A stretch of 64,000 bases of DNA, taken from contig NC_092471.1 in assembly GCF_047495875.1 (NCBI RefSeq), positions 6,841,001 through 6,905,000 on the forward strand. The letters are read 5' to 3'. The notes beneath the pieces are model-generated. The model was not told the origin of the DNA, did not search any database, and saw nothing but the letters and a program-made list of their open reading frames with translations. Both the position numbers and the translations under genes were made by a program. Numbering within the stretch: the stretch's first letter is position 1; each line of letters opens with the position of its first letter. This DNA comes from Pithys albifrons albifrons (lineage: Eukaryota; Chordata; Aves; Passeriformes; Thamnophilidae). Shown here piece by piece: positions 1 through 12,000 of the stretch.

Positions 1-3000
1 AGGAACTTGGCATCTGCATCCTCCTATCACAATCAAACCCCTTGATTCTTAATTAAGCTTTCATTAAGAACCATACCTGCAGTGGCTGGATGCCAGCACT
101 TCTAATTCTTCCCCAGTTCACCTTATAGGCAGAAGACAGAACTGAGCAATGCCAGAATGTTTATTCTGTGCAATAATTAAGCATTTTGAGACACACTTGC
201 CATCCAACTCAAAAGATAAGTCAAGACTCAGAAATTACCCCAAACATGAAGAAAATGTCTCTCAGAGCTACCCAACTGCTTCTACACAGGAGACCTAGAG
301 CATAAAGAGGTAGTCAAACATGAGCCCATCAGAATTCCCACCTGTTTGCATTTTCCACATGTTCCTGTTCATACCCTCAGGATAATGAATTTGACTCTGA
401 TAAATGGCCTGTTTCTTACAAATCTGACTTTTTCCAGTGGAAACCAATTCTGCCAGAGAATGTGGGAAGTGAGCTGTGAGCTGCAGTCATGTCCCTTGCC
501 CACCTGCTCCTGCAGACAACGCCTGAGCATGATGGCACAATCCAAATCCTGTCCTGAGCTGAGCACAGGGCAGTTTCACACCCAAGAGTGGCTGCATACA
601 GAGTGAATAAAGTATAGTGCCCTTTCATGCCTCCTGATAAACTCAGAAATTACGGCTTTTCTACCTCAACAACACGTTTTTTCTGGGATCTTTGTTGCTA
701 CCACAGGTTAAACACATCAAGGCTTCCTTTCTCAGAAGTGAACGTGGAGCACCTTCTGCCTTGAGGGAGGGTCAGGAGGGATTACCTTTACACAGCAGCA
801 TTGCTCCTCTTCCCTGCCACCCCAATGATCTGAGCAGATCTCTCCTTTTGTTGTTGCAGCTCTTCCTTTTGTGTCCTCAGGTGAAGGGAATGAACTTCTA
901 CCAGGGGCAGCCGATGAGGCCTGTGTTGATAATTAGGGGTTCAGAGGCTTCATGCTACTGTTTCCCGACATCTCAGCCGACAAGGATAAAAAATGCCCAA
1001 GAAGTGTGCTGACTTTCTTGCCATGCAGGGAGGCAACCAAGTCTCATATCCAAGGAAAGGAATATGATGGCAGAGGTAAAGGGAAAGCAAGCAGAGGAGT
1101 GTGCGAGCAAGGCACCTAGACCTATATTTGGGGTGTCTGAGTTGTGGGTTAAGAGGTGCCGTTGTGTGCTAGGATACTCTAAAACCTGGGAGAATTTAAT
1201 CCCAACTCAAAACAAGGGCAGCCATAGTGAGGTGCACAGGACCGTGCAGCTTTGCTGGATCAGGACCTGGATGCCGGGAAGAGACAGCAGAGCTGGAAAT
1301 GCAGGGTCAGAGCAGTTCAGTCCAGTATTCAGGGGGGCTCCAGTTCTAGACCGTGTTGAAATTAGTCTTTGCATGGATACATATAAAGAAATCCAGGACA
1401 CTGCTTGCGTAACAATAACATTTTGCAGTATCTGGCATTTGCCGCTAGTTGAAGGCTAAGCAAACCATGCTTCAGTGGAGCATAAAATTGCTTTTCCTTT
1501 GGAACAAGAAGGGCATTGTAGTAATAGGCAAAACTGTACATTGTGTTAACGGCTGTATTTTCACATTATTGATTTACATTGTGTAATGCCATGCAAGACC
1601 TGCTTTCAATGATATGTGCATCTGTCATATCACAATAACCGCAAAAGGCTGGGTGCTGCTTGGAAAAATGAAGCGCTGGGGATCCCGGGGCATATTCACA
1701 TCCATGTGCCCATCATGCAGAGGTGACGATTAGGGGGATGTGGTAATGAGCAGGTCCCAAGTGTGCGCTATGTAAATCAAGGCTGCCCGGGTCAGCTTCC
1801 ACTTACTGTGCACATCCAACTTTTTCAGCCTGCTTACTCTTCTGACAAGGAGAGTGTATGGAAATGCTTCCCCTTGGCAGCTCCCATCAGCTATATGTGT
1901 TTCAGGGTATTCAAAATGGATAGGTTTCATTCCCCCCACCCCCCAGCCGCCTCCTTTCCAAGTATTTTTTGAAGGGGCCAGATCTGCACAGCCCTGGCAT
2001 GGGGATGTCTATGGGGATCACTGGTCGCCATGTGAAACAAAGCAGAGCAGTATGAGAGAGCCACCAAAGATAAAAACAGGGACATTTGTCACAGGAAATG
2101 TCATCACTAAATACAACTTAAAATAAGAGAATTAAGAATCTGCAGATATAGAATTGCAGGTGTAGATACGGAACAATGAAGTTCACTTCAAAAATGCAAT
2201 AATAAACTGTTGATATCAGTCTGAAACATTTTAAAAATTACTACATAGTTAATGCAAATCTTTATTTTACATTATCTAGCCTGGTGGTAAATTAGGTGGG
2301 TTAGCTTCCATTAATCTATAATATCTGATTTCACTGCTTACACTGGCTCCAAGAGCTACATATTATAACAGAGAATATTAAAATAATATTTTTCTTCTTC
2401 TTTATTTGGCTCTTTCTGTATGGATTAAATTGTCTTATTGCTCAAAAAGGGAGGACAATCCCAGATCCAGCTTACCAGATCAAGAACTGAGCAGTCAGAT
2501 TCCAATTTCTTCCTCAGTTACAGACTTTCTTTCCTCAGGCAAGTCACAGTCTCTGTGCATCATCCCCTCCAGCTGCAGAAGGACTCAGCCAGCCAGAGCT
2601 TGCAGAGGGTCACAGGACCCCAGGACAGACAGATTGCCCTGAAATCAAAGATCACCTAAACATTTGTCTAGGTTGTATGGGATTTAACAGTCAGAGGGTT
2701 CTTTTTGTTTCCTTTTTCAGCAGGTAGTGACAATTTGGAATAGTTAAATATTCATATAAAAATCAGATCTTTGCGGAAGGAGAGCCACAGAAATGCCTCA
2801 GGTAGAGAACTTGGGGTGCTCTGACATTTCCAGCCATACAGCAGCATGTTATGGCTTTAGACACCAGCATGAGCCAGCAGTGTTGGATCCAAAATGCAGG
2901 GGAGAAAAGCAGTAAACCAACACACACTAGCCATGCAGAGATTAAAGGAAAGATATTTCACTTCCACTGAGAACATGGAGGGATCTCTGTGCTGTGATGG

Positions 3001-4003
3001 ACGTGTTGATTTTGTCTTATTGCCCTCCTCAGTCCTGAAGCAGCTCAGCTCTGTCCCTTTGCCAGGACCTCACAGGGAAGATGTAATTCCAGAAAATTGC
3101 TTTCGACCCCAGCTACCTACTGCAACACAGAAATATTTTTAAAGCTCAGGCAGATATGCTGCCTGTCTCCTGCCTGGCTCTGCCTTGATGCACTCACATC
3201 CACCATGTGCTTGTCACATTACTGAAATGGAAAACCAGGGTTAAATGAGAGCTATGACTTTCAGTTCACCTTTAACTGGAAATTAGGTTTTTTACCCTTC
3301 CTTACATACTTTTTTTTGCTCTCTCCTTAGTCCATCATCTTTTTTCAACTGAAAAAGCAGGAGACATTCTAACAAATTATTTCATATGATCCAAGATAAA
3401 ACCAAAGATACAGCATGATCTTAGTAATTACTGCCATGGACTGAAAGAAAATCTAAACTAAGGAAAGTTTTTACACTTTTATCCTTGATGCTTTCTTTAC
3501 TATTTGTGCATTTGCATTGATGGCTTTTGAGCCTTCTCTATTCTCCAGACCTGTAAGTCACTAATGACCAAGACTTTAAGATTGTACGTTGTTTAAAATG
3601 TTAGTTGTGTCATCAACAGCTCACAGAAGCAGTGCAACTCTGAACTTGGGTCTCAGAAGGTAAAAGTCTTTTCAGTTTGTCTTTAAATACTTGGATAAAT
3701 CCCGTTAGCTTTCTCCACACCATCAAAGCATTTGGATAGCATAAAGCAACTGAATACATAAAAATGTATCTAAACACCTTGTAAATCCCTACACAGAGCT
3801 GTTGCCGACACTACTTTTAACCCTAGGAAAACATTTCACCAATTACTGATCAAATACAATACAGCTAAATTTCACCGCCAGCACATCATTTTGATAATGG
3901 GTATGGAAATTATCCATTCAATAGCTATTCAGAAATAACTTAGAAAGATTGGTTTTCAGATTCTTCTGAGAATCCTAGAATAATCCCCTATAATCACCGT
4001 GGT
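1..4003. other. Unique noncoding sequence, no gene seen
   Basis: I see no recognisable repeat, RNA gene or convincing exon here. The open frames are short (under about 135 codons), lie on both strands and lack paired splice signals. The part around 2140-2420 is AT-rich. A short C-rich run lies near 1930-1950. Nothing identifies a neighbouring gene. Confidence 0.6.
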
Positions 4004-4066
4004 GAGAATCCACCAACATTTTTCCCTTTGAAAAAGGCTGTTTGGGGCGAGAATGTTGGTGGTCTC
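4004..4066. other. Imperfect inverted repeat (63-nt hairpin)
   Basis: The left arm CCACCAACATT at 4010-4020 is the exact reverse complement of AATGTTGGTGG at 4052-4062. Beyond a two-base bulge, GAGA at 4004-4007 also pairs with TCTC at 4063-4066. This gives 15 pairs around a 31-base loop. The loop contains its own five-pair stem, CCTTT at 4025-4029 with AAAGG at 4033-4037. Such a stem can form in either DNA or RNA. It could be a structured noncoding RNA, the remnant of a small inverted-repeat transposon, or chance. I see no target-site duplication. Confidence 0.5.
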
Positions 4067-7000
4067 TGCCGTCCTCTGATGGATGCGTTCAAACAATATA
4101 TCTGAAATCACCAATACTTTGCTGGCAGAGGACCGAGGGGTTTCTTACTCTTACATGACTCAGTCAAGAAAGTCTGCCAGCACAGGAAAAGACTTCAGGT
4201 CTCCCTCATCAACTTGGCTTCTCAGGTGCACATCAGCAACCCATCAATATAAATTTTCCTCCTTTATCACATGGCAAACTTGCATAATTTTCTATTCAGA
4301 GTCTGGAAGAAACAAACCAAACAAAATCAAGTACCTAAAATAAGCAATAACTACACTTTGCACTTCCCTGCTGCTCTGTGACAGCTGCTAAATGCGATCC
4401 AGGAGTATTTTTGTATGTTTCAATTTTATGACCTTTCTTGCTTCTTGGTATGAGGCTGAAAGGATTCACTCTTTCTTCTTTAGGGAAAGATTCTATTTTC
4501 TGATTTACTGATTTCATAGATGTAAAATATGGTCTGACTAGGGGAGATGAATCAGGGGGGGATGTTGGATGAGAAATGTTTTCCTACACCAAAGTGGTAA
4601 TTAGACACCAGACATGTCCAAAGCTTTCCTTTCCCCTTTAGTAATTCAGCTTTTGCTCCCTTAGGAATTTAAGCTACCCAGGTCCCACAGAGTCCTTTAG
4701 CCCAAGAAAAACTAAATTTCTCTGTACTTGCATATAAAGCCCTCTGGGGATTTCCTGTCCTTGTGCCTTCCTTCTCACCCCGCAGCAAAGGTGGCCCTGC
4801 TCCCCTGACACACCAACCGTAGTGGCTGTCACGAAAGGAAGACACAACATGGTCATCTAAGCAAAGGACAGATACTGGTCAGCAGAGCTTTTCCCCCATC
4901 CCAGGGCCAGGTCATTTATTTCCATGGGTAATTATGCAATGGGTTAATTGGGGGCATAGCAGCCTCCCTTGGCAAGCCCAATTAAATACAAGAGCTCTGG
5001 CTTTTATCCCACAGGTGAGGACCACAAGCACACATGGGATCAGAATCACCAGTCTCTGTAGCAGTTTGCTATTATTCCATTGTGGAGGAAAGATAAATGC
5101 ATCCCCAGCGAGGCAGCCACCTAAGGAAAGGCAGCAGCACCACCAGGACCCCCATGCTTCCAGTCCATGCTAAAATGGCAAAGCCATTTTGTCCTATCCA
5201 AAAACTGCAGGTTTCATACCCCAAAGTGGTAAAAGAACAGTTAATACAGCAGGACACTAGCATGAAAAAACCTTTCTAATAGTTACACATGGGTCAGTTT
5301 TCTTGCAGAAGCAAACTCAGCAAAAGCAAAGAGCAGCCACAAAAGCATAGGCATTTCAATGGCCCTGTGCTGGCCAGCATAAAATCTCTACCATTAGAGG
5401 AAAGATTAAACACTATCACCTGGTTCATAAGCAAAAGTGCTTCCCAGTGGCTTGGAGAGTGAGTCACACACCCAATCTGCTCACAAAAATGTTCTGAATC
5501 CCTAATGATTTGGGAAGAGGCTGACTGTAGCTCAGGATTGTCACATGGTGTCACTGAAGTCAAGTCTGCCTGCACATCACTCAAAGCCAAGAAGGAGCTA
5601 ATTTGGGTGTACGTGCTATTTGCTGTAAACAGTTATGGCAGCTCTGTGATAGCAGAATCAGGAATGTTTTGGGGGGTGGAGAGGCCACATACAGTCAGGC
5701 AGGGCCGAGAGAAGCAGCAGCCCTGGGACCTGCAATGGGGGAGCTGCATCCTCTCTGTCTGCTGGGCTGAGCCTTCGGCTGTGAGAGAAGTTGGACGTGA
5801 AGAACATACAAATCCCCCAACCCTCAGGGGTTTCCTTTCACAGGAGAAAGCATGGACTTCAGCAGCAGCACCTGGAAATCCCGGGCAGCGTTTGTAAACC
5901 CTGCTCCCAGCCAGGACATAGGGCATGGGGCACACCCATCGGTCCCAACACTTGGGTAACCCTTTGAGCAGGCTGGGCAGCACTCAGGGCAGCCTTGCTG
6001 CAGGGCTTTTTATATCAGCTTTACCTTCAAGACAAGATTATTGACCTTTCCAGTCCAGTATTTGACAACCCCCATTCACCCCCACTTTCCCCTTCCCTTC
6101 CACTTCATTCCCTTTGTTGCTCTGTAATAGGAGAGGCAACAGGGCACATATTTCTGCAGAACAAAGCATCATCATCCTAATTATAGTTTCCTGGTGTTTT
6201 CTTCACTTTTACCATTTTATTAAAAACAATTAGCTGAGAAAAAACATCTTTTTTAATCCCTACTCTATTGTTCTCATCTCTCTCTGAATCCAAGGAGGTA
6301 TTTTCAGAGGCTATTTTATTCATAATTACATATATTGGAACAACTGTTCAGAAGTGAGCCCAGAAATGATTCTGACAATACTTTCCTAGCAGGCTTGGCC
6401 CTGCATCATCTGAAGCGTGTAATGCTAACGATTTAATAAAATGTATGTGAAAACAAGGGCTTATTTTCAACAGCCTGTGTAAATGATGGATGCAGCTATG
6501 CCAGGAGCGTTGGCCTAATGGATTGAGGAGGAGTTGGAGTCATAGCAAAATCAGGAGCCAAAGACTTTTCTTAGTCTGCCAGACTTGGCTCCCCTGACTC
6601 CTCTGAGGCATCTGGCTGCAGGCAGGTATGACCACAAGGACAACACAGCAAGGGATGGGGATTTTACAAGATAAAGATTCCAGCTCCATCCATTTGTACT
6701 CAAAACCTGCAGGACTCTCTTACTGTTGTAAACTGAAGAAATGTTGGCCCCTTGGTGTAGTCTGGCCCCTGTGCTATAAGCCTGATTTAAGCACAGACCA
6801 CCCCAGCTTGAAAGCTGCCTTATTTTTTGCATATGTATAATTCTTATTCCAAAGCTTCCCCTCTCCAGTTCTCTGTTTGCCCTATAGGCTTTTATTTAAA
6901 ATAGTGCAGTCAGAGCATTGCAATTTTTTCATTTGAAAGGGATTTTTGAAATTTATTTTATTTTTTTACAGTGGGAAAAAACTTTAAAGTGTGTCATATT

Positions 7001-7200
7001 CAGTCAATTGGCTCTTCACATTTTTTTTTCAAGCTCCCCTCCACCACCTTTGTTAATTACCCACCATTTGAACAAGGGTCTTCTCCTGTCTTGATCCTGC
7101 CGTGAAATCATGATGCTATATTTGTCTTTCTAACATCAAAGTCATTTCCATGGTCACCAACTGTGATGTCATAAACACATTTTTAATGGCTTGTTTACAG
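4067..7200. other. Unique noncoding sequence, no gene seen
   Basis: No repeat family, RNA gene or exon is supported. Paired frames on opposite strands at 5.5-6.0 kb are what moderately GC-rich DNA gives by chance. The sequence becomes T-rich around 6900-7080. Confidence 0.55.
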
Positions 7201-7437
7201 CAGGGAACAGAAGGAGAGAAGAGATTATGGGTGGAAGGAAACTCTTATCGATACACAACAGTTTTAAGCACAACTGTGAGGCTGAAACATGCAGAAAACT
7301 TGAAGCCAAAAAAAATCCTTGCTGAAATAGCTTCTCTTCTGAAGTTCATCCCAGCACAAAAATCCATTTGTGAGTTACTAGTGAGCAAGCAATCCCAGTG
7401 GATTACTATTATGCCAGTCTGCCCAGAGTTGTGTAAG
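7201..7437 (+). other. Possible 79-codon exon, unidentified
   Basis: A 138-codon open frame with an ATG at 7150 and a stop at 7564-7566 contains an exon-like block. The bases just before 7201 end in TTGTTTACAG, which can act as a splice acceptor. The block ends TGTAAG followed by GTACTT, which can act as a donor. The 237 bases between are exactly 79 codons in phase 0. The encoded peptide is mixed polar and hydrophobic, contains KPKKILAEIASLLKF, and ends in a cysteine-rich stretch PVCPELCK. I do not recognise a family. An open frame of this length also arises by chance in 64 kb. The pyrimidine tract before the acceptor is weak. There are no neighbouring exons I can link to it. I lean towards chance. 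Confidence 0.15.
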
Positions 7438-7995
7438 GTACTTTCTAAGCTTGAAAGGCAGCAAATCCAAGCCCCAATCCATCCAGCTCATGATATAAAT
7501 GAACACACACAACACATCCCCAGTGACTCCTACAGAAGTGCTTGGGCAGGACACAGTGAGATCTGAACACTATTGACCCATAGTTGTACTTGTCTCAGGT
7601 CACAACAAGAATCAGAATTCCCCCAAGAGACATTTCAGTGGACCAGAAGGTCCCTTTTTGTACAGTGATGTCCATGAGACCCTATAGCTGGTCCTCCCTC
7701 TGCACAGAGGTTACCACATGCAGTCAGCCATTCAGGAGTAGGGTTTCTCTTTCAGCAGAGAAGATGCCAGAACCAACTTAAGCTTTTGGCCACAAAAATA
7801 GGAGGAGCCTTCAGGCTATGAGACCCCACAGCCCAGCCTAACTGCCCAAAAGACCCAAACCCCCCCAATTCTGCCCTGGAGGTTACTGGAGAGATCACTG
7901 GTTCATGACTCAGAGAGGCCCTTGGAGATCCATGGCCAATGGAGATTGCTGTAGTCAGCCAAAGAAACCAGCACTGAGCACACCTTCCCTTGGTG

Positions 7996-8290
7996 TAGGA
8001 AGGATGAGGCCAGGCTCTTCTTGGTGGTGCTGAGCAGTGAGACGGAAGGCAATGGGCAGAAACTGATGCACAGAAATTCCACCTGAACAGGAGGAAGAAC
8101 TTCTTTACTGTGCAGGTGACCACACACTGGAACAGGCTGCCCAAAGAGGTTTGGAGTCTCCCTCACTGGAGATACTCAAGAACCATCTGGATGCAATCCT
8201 GTGCAATATGACTTAGGATGAGAGCAGGGAGGTAGAACCAGATGACCCACTGTGGCCCCTTCCAACGTTACCCTTCTGTGATCCTGTGAA
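7996..8290 (+). mobile_element. CR1 LINE fragment, 3' end
   Basis: This block reads like the terminal part of an avian CR1 retrotransposon on the plus strand. It begins with the characteristic GAGGCCAGGCTCTTCTTGGT near 8004. It then passes through the AACTTCTTTACTGTG segment and the ACTGGAACAGGCTGCCCAAA segment. It ends in CCCCTTCCAACGTTACCCTTCTGTGATCCTGTG at the 3' tip, where the family carries a short tandem 8-mer. Only the last 300 or so bases are present. That is the usual 5' truncation of CR1 copies, so no reverse transcriptase or endonuclease remains and the element cannot move. Many substitutions relative to a typical CR1 suggest an old insertion. Open frames reading through it on the minus strand are incidental. 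Confidence 0.92.
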
Positions 8291-8860
8291 ATACCAAACC
8301 TTGCTTCCACCTTCTCCAGGGATGTTAGGAATGGCCAAAGAAGGGCTGACATACCTCTGAGTCAGCAGAGGAGCTGGAGGAGTCTCTGTTTGGAAAAGAT
8401 TTTCCAAATTGGTTTCCCAGTTAGCTCCAAGGTGTCCCTGCTCTCACAGCCTGTCAGGAGGCACGGCCATCTCAGCGATACCCACTGAGTGAGCCAGAGA
8501 CTGTACAACTTGCCATCTCCTTCCACATCCAGCCTCTTCCAAGCAAAATCCTCAAATAAACCCCCTTACTGAGCCTATGGGAGGAAGGACTGGGTCTGCT
8601 TGAAGATGTGGAGCTATCCATGACAGTTGGCTGTCTTAGAGACACCACAGTAAGGCATGCCTGTACATATGCTCTGAGGAGATTATCTCCCTGCCCCTAC
8701 CCAAAGAGAAAAGGAGATGAGGGAAAAAACTCACTGGACGATGAAATTCCTAAATCCTCATCCCATGAGAAGAATTAATGTGGCTCTTTCCCTGCACCAA
8801 TCCCGGGAGCTCCCCAGTAGGAGATCCTATTGTACATCGCACATAGCAAGGGTACATCTT
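8291..8860. other. Unique spacer, no gene seen
   Basis: This lies between the CR1 copy and the candidate membrane-protein frame. I see no repeat or exon. No minus-strand AATAAA (plus-strand TTTATT) is visible here that would serve the minus-strand frame upstream. Confidence 0.5.
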
Positions 8861-9070
8861 TCAGCGAGCTCTTTTCCGGAGTGAGCGCAGTCCCTGGCAC
8901 GCAGGAGCTGGGATTTCACACACCCTATTCAGCACCGAGGTACGGAACAAGCGAGCCACCATTTTGCTGCAGTCCCACAGCAGGAATAAAATGGTGGCAT
9001 AGATGAAAACTGCCAGATCAAACACAATCCAGTTGCCTGTCACCACCTGCAGCTCTTCTCCGCCTTGCAT
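8861..9070 (-). CDS. Candidate small membrane protein or terminal exon, unidentified
   Basis: The minus strand carries a 69-codon frame from a true ATG at 9070 to a TGA. The peptide has a polar start (MQGGEELQ). A continuous hydrophobic segment, NWIVFDLAVFIYATILFLLW at about residues 13-32, is long enough to span a membrane once. A basic tail rich in Arg and Lys ends in RSLRKRAR. This is the layout of a single-pass membrane protein with a cytoplasmic basic tail. About eight CpGs fall in these 210 bases, while the flanks have few. This is compatible with a constrained exon. The frame is open for seven codons upstream of the ATG, and a CAG at 9074-9076 (plus-strand CTG) could be an acceptor of a last exon, but its pyrimidine tract is poor. 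I do not recognise the protein. A chance open frame remains quite possible. Confidence 0.27.
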   Translation of the reverse strand: MQGGEELQVVTGNWIVFDLAVFIYATILFLLWDCSKMVARLFRTSVLNRVCEIPAPACQGLRSLRKRAR

Positions 9071-12000
9071 GTAACGCTGAATTCTTAATCAGGTTAATAT
9101 TTGATTTCTGGGTGCTTAAACAAACACAAAAAAACCCACCACAAAAAAACTCACAACAAAAAGAATATAATACTATAACAGATGATTAAGGTTGCAGCCA
9201 CAAAGTACTGAGATGCAAACTATTGATGTTAGAATTTACATTTCCCCCACAAAATGGCAAGTCTGCAGCTCTAGTGTTTTTTTCATGACTTGCTCACCCA
9301 AAGTCACCAAGAACAGGTAACTGGACACATGTTCAACATATAAAGGACTCGGTATCTGTTCTAGTATCTTTTGAGAAAAGTTACAGTGGCTGAGAAACGC
9401 AGAAATTTTCAATTAGCTGCTCTTAAACAGTCCCTTCCCTATCTTACACCAAATTGCTGCCTAAATACACTGATTTTTTTGAAAGGCATTCCATGAGGAG
9501 CAAAGAAAAGTAGGTACATGTGGGGTTTCCAGGAAGGACAGTTAATCCAGATCAGGCTGAAGAGAGTTTGGATTTTTTCTGTGTTATTTGCACATTTCTT
9601 CTGCTCACACACAGAGTAAAGCTACCCTAAAGCCGAGCCTGGGCACTAGAACAAGTCCCAACTCCCTGGGACTGGGACAGAGACATGTTCCTCACACTTA
9701 ATGAGAGACCAACCACAAAATGAAATTAATTTCTATCAGTGGAGAATCTTGTTCTGTATTCAGCTTTAAGTTTAAATAATAATTTTGATAGAGTATACAA
9801 GAAATGTATTATTGAAAAACACTTCATTTTCCAGCCAAAAAGAAGCAGTGTAACACCTAACAGCAGTTCTTCCCAACAGCACAAATTACTTTCAAAATTA
9901 AGTTTATATAATCTCTTTAGAGCACAGTGCACACTTAAAATACCTTATTTCTTTCTTTCACAGTCAACAACTGGAACAAAATATTTCTTGGCTTACACTC
10001 TTTAAACATTTTGATTTGTACAAGCTGGAGATTTGTTGCATTCTGCTCTTCTAACAACACATAATTCAGTAATAGAACATGCTTGTTGTTGGATTCTCTT
10101 TCACAATGACTGGTTAACTTTATTTCTACATTAATCCTACAGATCAAATATTGCAAAATTAATTACTGAAGTGATAAAAGAAACAATTTCAGTAATTTTT
10201 AAGACATCTGTTAGATGTCTTACAGATTTCTTATCTCTCTTTATCTCATATATATTTTTACATCTGATAGTTCAGCTATTTAAAAAAATAATAATATCCA
10301 AGGACTGTAGAAACAGCTCAAGAAAAGTCTGACTGAATTGATAGAAAAAAACCCACAACCAACCAACCCAAAACTAAAGTCCCACCATACTTTTCTTTAC
10401 TGGAAATCCTTGACTGAGCAGATGAAGCATCCATCATGCAAGGAGTCACTGCACTCAGTCCAGTATTTTATTTCAGACTATCAGGTACTGATGACAAGTA
10501 GGTAAATTTTACATCTTTGCAGCTTTCTGTCTAATAGAAATCATTATATAAATGCTTATTAAAAGCACAGACCTGGTCATTCTCCCATTTTAATCAAGAG
10601 CAGCCTTTTCCTGGGTTTAGTATGACAAAATCAGGCTTTAGAGACACTCTTTGGATGTCTCAGAAGCAGGTACAGACACACCTTCCCACCTTTCCCAAAA
10701 CCTCTAAGTGTGCCCAACCCCAACACCCAGCATCTCCACTTTTAGAGCAAAAATGAGCTTTAAGCTTAAAGATGAAGGGAGAGATTCAAGTTGGATCATT
10801 TCACAGCATTCTTTCTGCTGAAGAAGGTACAATGTGAGCTGAAGGGGACTTTTCAGAGGTGAGAATTAGGAGCGGTGCTTTTCCATTGCTTGATCTCCCA
10901 GACTAAAAAAGCCCAGTCTTGCAAAAGGGCAAGACTTGCCACCACATAATAGCCCAAGTTTAGCCTAAAACATAAATGGTGTCTATACAGCATTAAATAA
11001 GGAAGCTGATTCTGATGTATTGTGTCCCAGCTTTTCACTTCTCTGACACACAGCAGAGATGGCAAATAAAACAGCAGATTTGAACAGCTCGTGCCCATGG
11101 AGGAGTCTGACTCACAGGTATTTGCTACAGTTTGAAAGCATGGGGTGAAATCTTACTGTAAAGTGAAGTTTCACAGAGCAATTTAAAGACACTAATGGAA
11201 TTTTGTCTTTAGTATTCATCAATGCTAAGGGAAAACTCCTCAGTTGAAGTGATCAGCCACAGGACGCCATGTTGGACAAGCTGTAAATATATCTTAACCT
11301 GCAGCAGAGGCTGTGGAGATGTGGAGATCTGGGTCTAGCTAAAAGTCAGCAGGATTTCCCCCAAGCTGGGCTTAACAGAGCCACACCAGTTGGGATATCC
11401 TTGACAGCACAAGACCCCTCATTTCCCTTTGTGTGTTGTTGCTTTTGGCTCTCCCTAATTTTTGCTATGAAATTTTTACGTAATTTCCTCAATGAGTCTG
11501 CCAGACTCTTAACTCAGGCTTCGTGACCCAGCTTTCCTGAAGGGTTTCAGGGAAAGAAAAGGAAAAAAAGAATCAAATAGAAGGGAATTCTGCAAATAAC
11601 CCTTCTGCAGAAAATATCACACAGTTTGATTATCATCCCCAAACCCCCACCTCTCATCCCAGAGACCCACATGATGCTTTTGGGAGCAAGAAAGAGCTGA
11701 GAGAGACACAGCAGTCATCCAGAAACATGAAAGGTTGTCCCATCCTGTAGGCCCTAGGATCCATTTCCATTTTATTATTCATTTTAGCATAGAACTTCCA
11801 CATGCATCTACCTGCAAAATGCTGGGGGAAAGATGTGCTTTGAGGAGAGGCTTGAAGGAGAAGGCAATGGTGGAGAGAGGAGGTTATCAGTCAGTAGACA
11901 TCACCTACAGCTGAAATCAACTGCTCATCCTCAGCTTCTCTTTCCAAATACGATGTAAACGTGCAGAAAGGATGCTATTTGGTACAGTTTTTCACAATAA

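Noticed and set aside
7752..8144. 130-codon minus-strand frame
   Set aside because: Mostly the antisense reading of the CR1 fragment at 7996-8290.
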